DNA from: Geojedonia litorea
Lineage (GTDB): Bacteria > Bacteroidota > Bacteroidia > Flavobacteriales > Flavobacteriaceae
Direction: 5' to 3'
NCBI RefSeq assembly: GCF_042654525.1
Contig: NZ_JBHSGP010000014.1
Location: 1,302,001-1,366,000, forward strand
Length of the DNA stretch: 64,000 nt
The first letter of the stretch is position 1, and the number at the start of each line of letters is the position of its first letter. The notes under the pieces were generated by a model. It had not been told where the DNA came from. It did no database searches and saw nothing but the letters and a program-made list of their open reading frames with translations. Both the position numbers and the translations under genes were made by a program. Positions 9,015-15,957 of this stretch are shown piece after piece.

Positions 9015-10013
9015 TTATAAAAAAGACATTTTATCATCCATATTTATACGCTCTTTTACTATGGATATTTTTTGGTGTATTGTTTTAAAGAAAATTGTTC
9101 TGTCTCGTTCTCCAGAAGTTGCCAAAAGTTTTGAAATTGACATTTGTTTTTCTAAAAACTCGTGCATCATATCACAGGTGTCTTTATGTTCAATCTTAAA
9201 ATAGCTTAATACTGTAAATGGTGAGAAAAATACTTTTTGATGCGGTGTTACAATCATAGCAGTATTTGTAAGAGTATGTAAATCGCATTTAAATAGCCTG
9301 AAAAATTTTTCGTTTTGCAATTCATTAATACTTTGTCTGATGGTTTGGGCTTCTATGTGATTTATAACATCATGAATGTCATCACAGATTAGTAAAGCCA
9401 TGTCTTTCGAAACCAAACCAGCTTCAAAATAGTAAAGCACCTGTTGCAATGTGCCATTTACCGTATTATCGTTCCATAATTCAGTTATATTTATATGGTT
9501 GTAAATGTCACTTAAATCAAAGGCACTTTGAAGTAATGAAGTTGGTATTGTTTTAACCCATTGATCAAAGGTAATTTTACTCTTTGCCATTTCAATATCT
9601 AAATCCTTAAGCCAAACGTACATTTTATAACGAGTTAAATGAGAGTCTGTTAAGGTTCTAAAAAGCGAAATGTCTTTACCTGACCATATAATTTCGGCAT
9701 CCTTTATTTTGGTTAATGGGATAACATTTTGAAGCGATTGTTTAAACCATAGTTCAAGTCCTTTTTCGTTACTTGGCCTGGGAGAAAGTTGTGTTAAAAT
9801 AGTATTGGGATCACCTACCTCAAAAAGATTATTAAGTGAGATTTTGTAATGTTTCGCAAGTTTTACACTTTCTTCTAATGACAAACTTGTTTTCAAATTA
9901 ATACGTCTATAGGCGGCATCATAACCTATATCAAGTACAGAAGCAATTTCATCAACAAACGATGTATTATCTCGTGATTTGGCTTTCAAGTGTGAAATAA
10001 ATACTTCTTGCAT
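9015..10013 (-). CDS. putative helix-turn-helix transcriptional regulator
   Basis: A 332-residue protein. Residues about 15-65 (DIGYDAAYRRINLKTSLSLE, then KLAKHYKISLNNLFEV) read as a five-helix DNA-binding domain like those of BetR-type or phage-repressor regulators. The remaining 260 or so residues are predicted helical and soluble with no recognised enzymatic motif, and may be a sensor or dimerisation part. Regulators of this layout occur in flavobacteria with unknown targets. The gene is divergent from the AraC-type regulator at 10487, with 473 bases between them, a setting that would allow control of the neighbouring cluster. Confidence 0.6.
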   Translation of the reverse strand: MQEVFISHLKAKSRDNTSFVDEIASVLDIGYDAAYRRINLKTSLSLEESVKLAKHYKISLNNLFEVGDPNTILTQLSPRPSNEKGLELWFKQSLQNVIPLTKIKDAEIIWSGKDISLFRTLTDSHLTRYKMYVWLKDLDIEMAKSKITFDQWVKTIPTSLLQSAFDLSDIYNHINITELWNDNTVNGTLQQVLYYFEAGLVSKDMALLICDDIHDVINHIEAQTIRQSINELQNEKFFRLFKCDLHTLTNTAMIVTPHQKVFFSPFTVLSYFKIEHKDTCDMMHEFLEKQMSISKLLATSGERDRTIFFKTIHQKISIVKERINMDDKMSFL

Positions 10014-10486
10014 TTTTTGAGAGAAGGCAAGTAGGATTAGGAAGATTTTGTGAAAAATAAGAAAAATAAAGCGAATTATAAGCTCATTTTAATAATCATT
10101 TTTCAATTAATACAATTAATTTTGAGTAGATCATTAAAGTTTTTGCATTATGGAACAAAAATCTCATAAAAACTGGTCACTGTTGGAATTGGTTTTGGAT
10201 AGGTATATATATTATGTTTTAATAAATAAGAATTGCAAACAATACTTTACAAAAAGTATAAAACGAGGGTTAAATACTAATTCTACAATAGCACAACTCT
10301 ATCATTCTTGACATTTATTTTAGGTTTAAAACTTATACATTATTTCCTAATTTATAATATCTTATGTTCAAAAAGCTCGACTTCTCAACTTAAATACCTA
10401 CAATTTCGTTATATTAGTTTTATAATCAATACGTTTCATTTAAACCAACCAACCTTGAAGCTTAAGTTTGTAATGGCTGATAAGGT
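10014..10486. other. AT-rich divergent intergenic region
   Basis: A 473-base gap between two divergently transcribed regulator genes. I see no tRNA, clear terminator or exact TAnnTTTG element. It is very AT-rich, with oligo-A and oligo-T tracts that could bend DNA. One short open frame (10150-10311) is listed separately. Promoters for both regulators must lie here, but I cannot place them. Confidence 0.5.
10150..10311 (+). CDS. possible 53-residue peptide
   Basis: An ATG frame of 53 codons inside the large gap before the AraC-type regulator. It begins MEQKSHKNWSLLELVLDRY and has a hydrophobic, Tyr-rich middle and a basic end. Nothing in it is recognised. In a region this AT-rich a frame of this length with Trp and several Leu is not compelling, so it may be noise or the remnant of a longer gene. 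Confidence 0.2.
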   Translation: MEQKSHKNWSLLELVLDRYIYYVLINKNCKQYFTKSIKRGLNTNSTIAQLYHS

Positions 10487-11650
10487 GTGATGAATTTTGT
10501 TATGAACCTTGTTTCAGTTATTAATTTTCTACTTATTGCTGGTGTTATTCAAGGTTTTGGATTCAACTTGGTAACACTTTTAGTGAAAAAGAAGTTTGAC
10601 AGGGTTATTGTCTATTTAAATTTAACCGTTCTTTTCATTTCATTGAATAATCTACAGCGTTGGTTGATCGATAATAATTTCACTTCTGATCTTTTTTTGA
10701 TACAACAGTTTTTTGTCCCTTGGTATGTGCTTATTTTTCCAATGTTCTATGCATTTACAACCCATTTTTTACGTGTTGAAAAGCGGGTTAATGATTTTAT
10801 AAAGCCAACATTAATTATTTTTATTTTCGAACTGGTAATACGGCTTTGCCTAATATCGTATGTTTATTATGAGGTTCCTGAACAGAATACCAGCCACATT
10901 GATCAATACACGGTTTTTGAGGAAACATTTAATTTAGTGTATTGTATTTTCTTGTTTATTAATGCGTGTCTTTTAGTTTTTAAACGCCATGATTTATTAG
11001 AATTTATTTTATCCTATGACGATTTAAATTGGATAAAATGGTTTATTAAACTAGGTAGCGTTGTTATTTTACTTTGGATTGTGGCTGTTGTTTTTAACAA
11101 CATAAATGGGAGTGAAGTGGCTTATTATCCTTTGCGATTAGGGTCCTCGATTCTTTTATATTGGATTGGCTATCAAGGATTTTATAAATACAATATTGTG
11201 CAAGACCGAATTGTGTTGAGAAACCAGATTATAACTAATAAAGTTCTTATTTCTTCTGAAGGAGGTTTTAATGTCAATTCTAAAAATGAAGAAGACGATT
11301 TTTACAATGAAAAGCATCAAAATGATTTTAATAACATAAGGAATCATATCATTAAAAATAAACTGTATTTAGATCCATTACTTAGTATGGAAACATTAGC
11401 TACCGATTTGGGCATGAGTAAAAGCTATTTCTCAAAGCTTGTAAATTCATACAGTCAATTTAATTTTTCAGATTTTATTAATTCCCTTCGTGTTGAACAG
11501 GCCAAGAAGTTTTTATCCAATGATGAATTTAACCAATATACCATTGTTGCCATTGGTCTCGAATGTGGTTTTAATTCGAAATCTACTTTTTATTCAGCGT
11601 TTAAAAAATTCACTTCAGAAACACCTACAGCATTTAGAGAAAATAACTAA
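10487..11650 (+). CDS. membrane-bound AraC-family transcriptional regulator
   Basis: A 387-residue regulator. The N-terminal 240 or so residues hold about seven hydrophobic helices (for example FLLIAGVIQGFGFNLVTLLV and VVILLWIVAVVF). The C-terminal 100 residues are an AraC DNA-binding domain with two helix-turn-helix units: SMETLATDLGMSKSYFSKLV, then TIVAIGLECGFNSKSTFYSA before the typical ending FKKFTSETPTAFR. Such multi-helix AraC proteins are common in Bacteroidota and are thought to sense a membrane or periplasmic signal; the ligand is unknown. It heads a co-oriented run of genes to 15883, which makes that cluster its likely target. Confidence 0.87.
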   Translation: MMNFVMNLVSVINFLLIAGVIQGFGFNLVTLLVKKKFDRVIVYLNLTVLFISLNNLQRWLIDNNFTSDLFLIQQFFVPWYVLIFPMFYAFTTHFLRVEKRVNDFIKPTLIIFIFELVIRLCLISYVYYEVPEQNTSHIDQYTVFEETFNLVYCIFLFINACLLVFKRHDLLEFILSYDDLNWIKWFIKLGSVVILLWIVAVVFNNINGSEVAYYPLRLGSSILLYWIGYQGFYKYNIVQDRIVLRNQIITNKVLISSEGGFNVNSKNEEDDFYNEKHQNDFNNIRNHIIKNKLYLDPLLSMETLATDLGMSKSYFSKLVNSYSQFNFSDFINSLRVEQAKKFLSNDEFNQYTIVAIGLECGFNSKSTFYSAFKKFTSETPTAFRENN

Positions 11651-11769
11651 AACTGTCCAGAATTATCGTTGGACATCCTGATTTTTTCACCATAGACTAT
11701 CTCGGATATTGATACCAATTCGTGACAATACTTTTATGATTATCAAAAACAATCTAAAAGCTAATTGTC

Positions 11770-12456
11770 ATGGTACCAATATTAATTTTATACACGTTAA
11801 AGCGATTAAAGGTTATATCAATAACTGATAAAAACCTTTCTAGAATTAAGTCGTTACTTCAAAAAATATTCGCGTTAGTTCTACTATTAATACTTACATC
11901 TACCCATGCTTTGAATAATCCAATTAAAGAAAAACCAATGGTATTTCAAATCATGAAAAACCAAAAGGTAATTGGGACTATTAATATGATTAAAACAGTT
12001 TCTGGGGATTCTATAACCTATAATTCTGAAAGTAATATCAACGCAAAGTTTGTTTTAAGCTTTAAAATTATTGGAAAGGAAAAGTCGGTTTTCAGAAATG
12101 GAACTTTGGTTTATTCTTCGGTTTATAGAACACTTAATAGAAAGGTCAAAGCTAATCACAGTATTGTTCAAAAGAATAGAACCTACAACATTAAGGAAAA
12201 TAATAAAACAGAAGTCCTGAATATCCCGAACATTCAACAAAACCTTATTACACTTTACTTTAATGAGCCTAACGGAATTGCTTCAGTTTTTTGTGATAAT
12301 CAAAAAGAAATGATAGATGTGAGCTATCTCGGAGATGGAAAATATAAAGTCGAGATAGCTAATGGTAAGTATAACATATTTCATTATAAAAATGGAGCCT
12401 GTGTTAAAGTAGAGGCGGTAAGCCCAATGTTTGATGTTGTATTAATGCCTTTATAA
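11770..12456 (+). CDS. exported DUF6134-like protein
   Basis: A 228-residue protein with a signal-type hydrophobic segment at about residues 33-48 (FALVLLLILTSTHAL), preceded by an unusually long basic N-terminus; the true start may be further in, but no other ATG exists before the mature part. The mature part begins with a beta-rich repeat (FQIMKNQKVIGTINMIKTV) and ends VEAVSPMFDVVLMPL. It resembles the DUF6134 group of periplasmic proteins of unknown function; this is from memory and unverified. Two bases separate it from the CPBP gene, indicating one transcript. A TTG-N17-TACTTTTA arrangement upstream (about 11708-11735) could be a promoter. Confidence 0.6.
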   Translation: MVPILILYTLKRLKVISITDKNLSRIKSLLQKIFALVLLLILTSTHALNNPIKEKPMVFQIMKNQKVIGTINMIKTVSGDSITYNSESNINAKFVLSFKIIGKEKSVFRNGTLVYSSVYRTLNRKVKANHSIVQKNRTYNIKENNKTEVLNIPNIQQNLITLYFNEPNGIASVFCDNQKEMIDVSYLGDGKYKVEIANGKYNIFHYKNGACVKVEAVSPMFDVVLMPL

Positions 12457-12458
12457 TT

Positions 12459-13130
12459 ATGGAGAATTCAATTGTTATATGGGTGTTGATGACTACAAGT
12501 TTTATGACCTATTTTATTATAAGTATGGTGTATAAAAGACTTGGTATACGTAATCTTGAGTGCGCTTTATTGACTTCTAACGGACTGCGACTCTTAAATT
12601 TAAAACATGTTGTTGGAATTATACTTTTTGGCGTTGTTTTTTACGCCATAACTCCAGAGTTAAGATCGTTAATTAATACAATAGAAGTTCCCAGAATACC
12701 AGTCCTGTTGTCCTTTTTAACAATCTTCTTCTTGTCTGGCTATGTGTCGCATTTATCTGTTGGCAATAACACTTTTAAAAAGGATCACATTAGTCATTAT
12801 AGGTTTTCAAAAGCTTGGGTGTACTTTCTTATTCGATTCACGTTTTTATTGTGTTATGAATTCTTTTTCAGAGGAATTTTATTGTACAAATTTTTAGAAA
12901 TAGGTTCGGTCTATGCGTCAATTCTCTACTGTACAGTTTTATATGTTTTGATTCACTGTTTTGATTCTAGAAAAGAAATTTTGGGCGCTATTCCTTTTGG
13001 GGTAGTACTATGCGTTTTTACGTTTTTAACCAATAGTATTTGGTATGCCTTTTTTATACATATGGCACTTTCGGCTGTATATGAAATCTCAATGTTTTAT
13101 TCACTCACCTTAAAAAAATCAACATTATGA
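12459..13130 (+). CDS. CPBP-family intramembrane protease-like protein
   Basis: A 223-residue polytopic membrane protein with about six or seven helices. The CPBP (Rce1/Abi) motif 1 appears as YEFFFRG (E134, R138), motif 2 as a Tyr-x-x-x-His ending at H166, and motif 3 as H201 in FIHMALSA. The family usually has tandem Glu in motif 1 and Asn four residues after the motif 3 His; here the first Glu is Tyr and the Asn position is Ser, so catalysis is uncertain. Family members cleave membrane proteins or prenylated peptides, or act in bacteriocin self-immunity. The stop overlaps the next start by four bases (ATGA). Confidence 0.75.
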   Translation: MENSIVIWVLMTTSFMTYFIISMVYKRLGIRNLECALLTSNGLRLLNLKHVVGIILFGVVFYAITPELRSLINTIEVPRIPVLLSFLTIFFLSGYVSHLSVGNNTFKKDHISHYRFSKAWVYFLIRFTFLLCYEFFFRGILLYKFLEIGSVYASILYCTVLYVLIHCFDSRKEILGAIPFGVVLCVFTFLTNSIWYAFFIHMALSAVYEISMFYSLTLKKSTL

Positions 13131-14095
13131 AAGTATTTATAACAGGTGCCACAGGATATGTGGGACACCAATTAGCACTTAAATTGGCATCGCAACATTA
13201 TTCGGTTCAAGCTCTGGTTAGAGATACGAGCTCGGCGAACCTGCCCAATCACATGAATATTACCGTTTTTGAAGGCGATATATGTGACTATAATTCTATA
13301 CTCAAGGCCATGAAAGGTTGTGTTTATGTGTTTCATACGGCGGCCTATACTAATCTTAAATGTAAATCCATCGATAATTTTTATAACTGCAATGTGGTTG
13401 GTACCGAAAATATTTTGCAAGCGGCCTTGGAGCTTAAAGTTAAAAAAGTGATTTATACCAGTACGCTATCCGTTTTTGGCCCTTCATATAAAGAAGTACC
13501 TATTACTGAAGAACAGCCGAGATTAACATCTTATGCAAATGACTATGAACTTACTAAAGCTATGTCAGAGGAAGCTGTTTTAAACTACACAAAAAAAGGC
13601 TTGTCATGCGTTATTTTGAATCTCACAAGAGTTTATGGGCCTGGATTAAGCACCTTTTCTAATGGTGTTAATAAACTAATAACTATGATAGCCAAAAATG
13701 ATGTTTTGGTGGTGCCATCAAGGTTTAATATCACGTCCAATTATGTTTTTATTGATGATGTTATTGATGCCCACTTATTAGCTATCCAAAGTGGTAAAAG
13801 TGGCGAAAAATACATTATCGGAGGCGAAAACTTGAATTATGACGAACTTTTTAAGAGGATAAAGAGTTTTACAAAAAGTAAGATCAAAATTTTAAAAGTG
13901 AATTATGATTTGGTTAAAAACAGTTTGTTTTTGAGCTCAAAAATATTTGGTTTATCTACTATAACTCCCAAAGTTTTGGATGCCATATTTACCAATAGAA
14001 GTGCCTCATCCCAAAAAGCGATCGCTCAATTAAGTTATAAAATTACACCCTTTAACAAAGGGCTTCATCAAACCATTAATTTTTTATCAAAATAG
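13127..14095 (+). CDS. NAD-dependent epimerase/dehydratase (extended SDR)
   Basis: A 322-residue extended short-chain dehydrogenase. The NAD-binding TGATGYVG is at residues 6-13, and the catalytic Tyr and Lys are in YELTK (Y140, K144), preceded by the TSTLSVFG strand with the catalytic Ser/Thr. The layout resembles dihydroflavonol-4-reductase or 3-beta-hydroxysteroid dehydrogenase-like members (FHTAAYTNL, then VGTENILQAALE). The substrate cannot be deduced; a sugar-nucleotide, sterol-like or lipid ketone are all possible. It is translationally coupled to the CPBP gene upstream and six bases from the SDR downstream. Confidence 0.85.
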   Translation: MKVFITGATGYVGHQLALKLASQHYSVQALVRDTSSANLPNHMNITVFEGDICDYNSILKAMKGCVYVFHTAAYTNLKCKSIDNFYNCNVVGTENILQAALELKVKKVIYTSTLSVFGPSYKEVPITEEQPRLTSYANDYELTKAMSEEAVLNYTKKGLSCVILNLTRVYGPGLSTFSNGVNKLITMIAKNDVLVVPSRFNITSNYVFIDDVIDAHLLAIQSGKSGEKYIIGGENLNYDELFKRIKSFTKSKIKILKVNYDLVKNSLFLSSKIFGLSTITPKVLDAIFTNRSASSQKAIAQLSYKITPFNKGLHQTINFLSK

Positions 14096-14101
14096 AACAT
14101 C

Positions 14102-14914
14102 ATGGAAACACATTATACTTTAATTACAGGGGCAAGTCAAGGTTTTGGAAAAGCTATGGCTTTAGAATTTGCAAAACGACAAATGAACCTTCTTTTGGTG
14201 GCATTGCCAAATTCGGGGCTCGCTCAATTGTCAGATTTTATTGAGAAAAACCTTAGCGTCACGGTGCATTATCTAGAATTGGATTTGAGCCAAACACAGA
14301 GTTGTCATATTATTGCAGAATATATTGAAAACCATGGACTTCGAATAAAATATTTAGTCAACAATGCAGGTGTTTTAAGCCGTGGTTTTTTTGAGGATTT
14401 AACAGAGGAATTTATTTTAAAACAGATTGAGGTTAATGTAACCACACCCACACTTTTAATAAGGCTTTTACTTCCAAATTTAAAAAAATATGCACCTGCT
14501 TCAATTTTAAATATTAGCAGTATGGCCAGTTTCTTTGCTCTACCAAAGAAACAAGTATATGGTGGAACAAAGGCTTACCTGACTTCTTTCTCAAAAAGTT
14601 TAGGTAAGGAGTTAAAAAAGGATAATATCTCTGTTACAACGATCTGCCCAGGAGGTTTAAATACAACAACAAGATTATGCTATCAAAACCGGATTTTAGG
14701 TTGGATTCCAAGAGAGTCTGTTCTAAATCCAGAAAAAGCTGCAAAAATAGCAGTGCATTCAATGTTAAGGAAGAAAAAAATAGTTGTTCCTGGGTTTATT
14801 AATCAGTGCTTAATGGTTTTGGATAAGTTTTTACCAGAATTTATCAAAGACAAATTGACAAATAAGGAAATCAACAAATTTCCGGCAGGGAATTTACAAC
14901 CCAAGAACTTGTAA
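14102..14914 (+). CDS. classical short-chain dehydrogenase/reductase
   Basis: A 270-residue classical SDR: cofactor loop TGASQGFGKA (residues 9-18), NNAG at 87-90, catalytic Ser at 139/140 (NISSMAS), and YGGTK with Y153 and K157. The segment CPGGLNTTTR follows the active site. The C-terminal tail of about 50 residues is hydrophobic (FINQCLMVLDKFLPEFI) and may associate with membrane. Such enzymes reduce or oxidise ketones and alcohols with NAD(P)H; the substrate is unknown. Two different dehydrogenase-fold enzymes side by side suggest consecutive steps on one small molecule or lipid. Confidence 0.85.
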   Translation: METHYTLITGASQGFGKAMALEFAKRQMNLLLVALPNSGLAQLSDFIEKNLSVTVHYLELDLSQTQSCHIIAEYIENHGLRIKYLVNNAGVLSRGFFEDLTEEFILKQIEVNVTTPTLLIRLLLPNLKKYAPASILNISSMASFFALPKKQVYGGTKAYLTSFSKSLGKELKKDNISVTTICPGGLNTTTRLCYQNRILGWIPRESVLNPEKAAKIAVHSMLRKKKIVVPGFINQCLMVLDKFLPEFIKDKLTNKEINKFPAGNLQPKNL

Positions 14915-14932
14915 TCAGTAAACAATAAAGTT

Positions 14933-15334
14933 ATGAAAACACTACTAAAACTCATCATCGTCTTCGGGATTATTACCAATGGCTATTCTCAAATACAAAT
15001 ACAGAGCTCATTAAAATTTGATGTGAAATTATTTGAAAAACCAAGTTTTAAACTCAACCAAAAATTAAACCTTATAAATGGATTTGATTTTGAAACCGCT
15101 CCTCAATTTGGAGGGTTGTTTTCAAAAGGCTTTAAAAGTCTTTCTGGGCTAATCGATATAAATAATATCTATGATCATTATGATTTGGGATTAAATATTA
15201 TCGCTAATTATAATTTGATAAAACATCTAAAAATGTCTGCACTTTACAGTTTAGGTATGTTAAAATTCAATCAAATGTTTACAGGAACTATACCGGCTCC
15301 AATAGCGAAATTGAGCATTAGATATCAACTTTAA
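14933..15334 (+). CDS. small exported beta-rich protein
   Basis: A 133-residue protein with a clear signal peptide (residues 1-19, cleaved near NGYSQ). The mature part alternates hydrophobic and polar residues (YDLGLNIIANYNLIKHLKMS, then a terminal strand ending RYQL), the look of a few outer-membrane beta strands. No family is recognised. The aromatic/Leu C-terminal end fits an outer-membrane protein. It lies 18 bases after the SDR gene, so it is probably co-transcribed. Too small for a full channel alone; it may oligomerise or be a shortened relative of a larger barrel. Confidence 0.6.
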   Translation: MKTLLKLIIVFGIITNGYSQIQIQSSLKFDVKLFEKPSFKLNQKLNLINGFDFETAPQFGGLFSKGFKSLSGLIDINNIYDHYDLGLNIIANYNLIKHLKMSALYSLGMLKFNQMFTGTIPAPIAKLSIRYQL

Positions 15335-15364
15335 TTAAACAATCAACTTTTAAAATCATTAAAA

Positions 15365-15883
15365 ATGAAAACAATTAAGAAACGACTAAAAACAATACTA
15401 TTGTTAATAACGTTAATGATTAGCGCAACTTATCATGGACAAACAGAGACTAAAAATAAGCGTTCATTTGTTCGCGTGTATAATTTAGAAGGCAATAAAA
15501 TAAATAAAGGAAATGTACTTGCAGTAAATGATACATTATTATTACTGCAAAAGGGGAAGAGATCTGTGAAAATTGCGGCTAGTGACATTGGCTTTATTAA
15601 GACTAAAAGATCTGCTGGACATAATGTCCTTATGGGTGCTGCTATTGGCGTGACAGCAGTTTCAATTATTTCTGTAGCCAGTATTAATCCCGATGATGGA
15701 TTTATTTTTAATCCCACGCCCGATAATTTTGGCGAGGCAATGATTGCAGGAATTGTTGGAGGAGGAATTTTAGGAAGTACAGTCGGAGTGTTAACAATTC
15801 CATTTAAAAAAACAGAAACTATTGTCATTAATGGAGATGACCAACAATGGAAGGTGTTTCAAGAGATCATGAACAAAAATTAG
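15365..15883 (+). CDS. exported protein with glycine-rich hydrophobic segments
   Basis: A 172-residue protein with a signal peptide (residues 1-25) followed by a small beta-rich domain with KGNVLAVNDTLLLLQKGKRS. Two glycine-rich hydrophobic stretches then follow (VLMGAAIGVTAVSIIS and AMIAGIVGGGILGSTVGVL), resembling glycine-zipper segments that insert in membranes. I do not recognise the family. It is the last gene of the cluster, 30 bases after its neighbour and 28 bases before a strong terminator shared with pnp. Confidence 0.6.
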   Translation: MKTIKKRLKTILLLITLMISATYHGQTETKNKRSFVRVYNLEGNKINKGNVLAVNDTLLLLQKGKRSVKIAASDIGFIKTKRSAGHNVLMGAAIGVTAVSIISVASINPDDGFIFNPTPDNFGEAMIAGIVGGGILGSTVGVLTIPFKKTETIVINGDDQQWKVFQEIMNKN

Positions 15884-15910
15884 CTATGATAAACCTAATT
15901 TTTATATAAA

Positions 15911-15937
15911 AAAGCCTCTCAATTTTTGAGAGGCTTT
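15911..15937. terminator. bidirectional terminator between the accessory cluster and pnp
   Basis: A perfect 12-bp stem (AAAGCCTCTCAA / TTGAGAGGCTTT) with a TTT loop and A/T flanks on both sides. It can end both the plus-strand cluster and the minus-strand pnp transcript. Confidence 0.8.
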
Positions 15938-15957
15938 GTATTTGAAATAAGAAGGTT

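Noticed and set aside
10308..10490. A 60-residue open frame upstream of the AraC-type regulator
   Set aside because: It starts at a TTG in AT-rich sequence, has no recognisable pattern, and its end overlaps the true ATG of the regulator.
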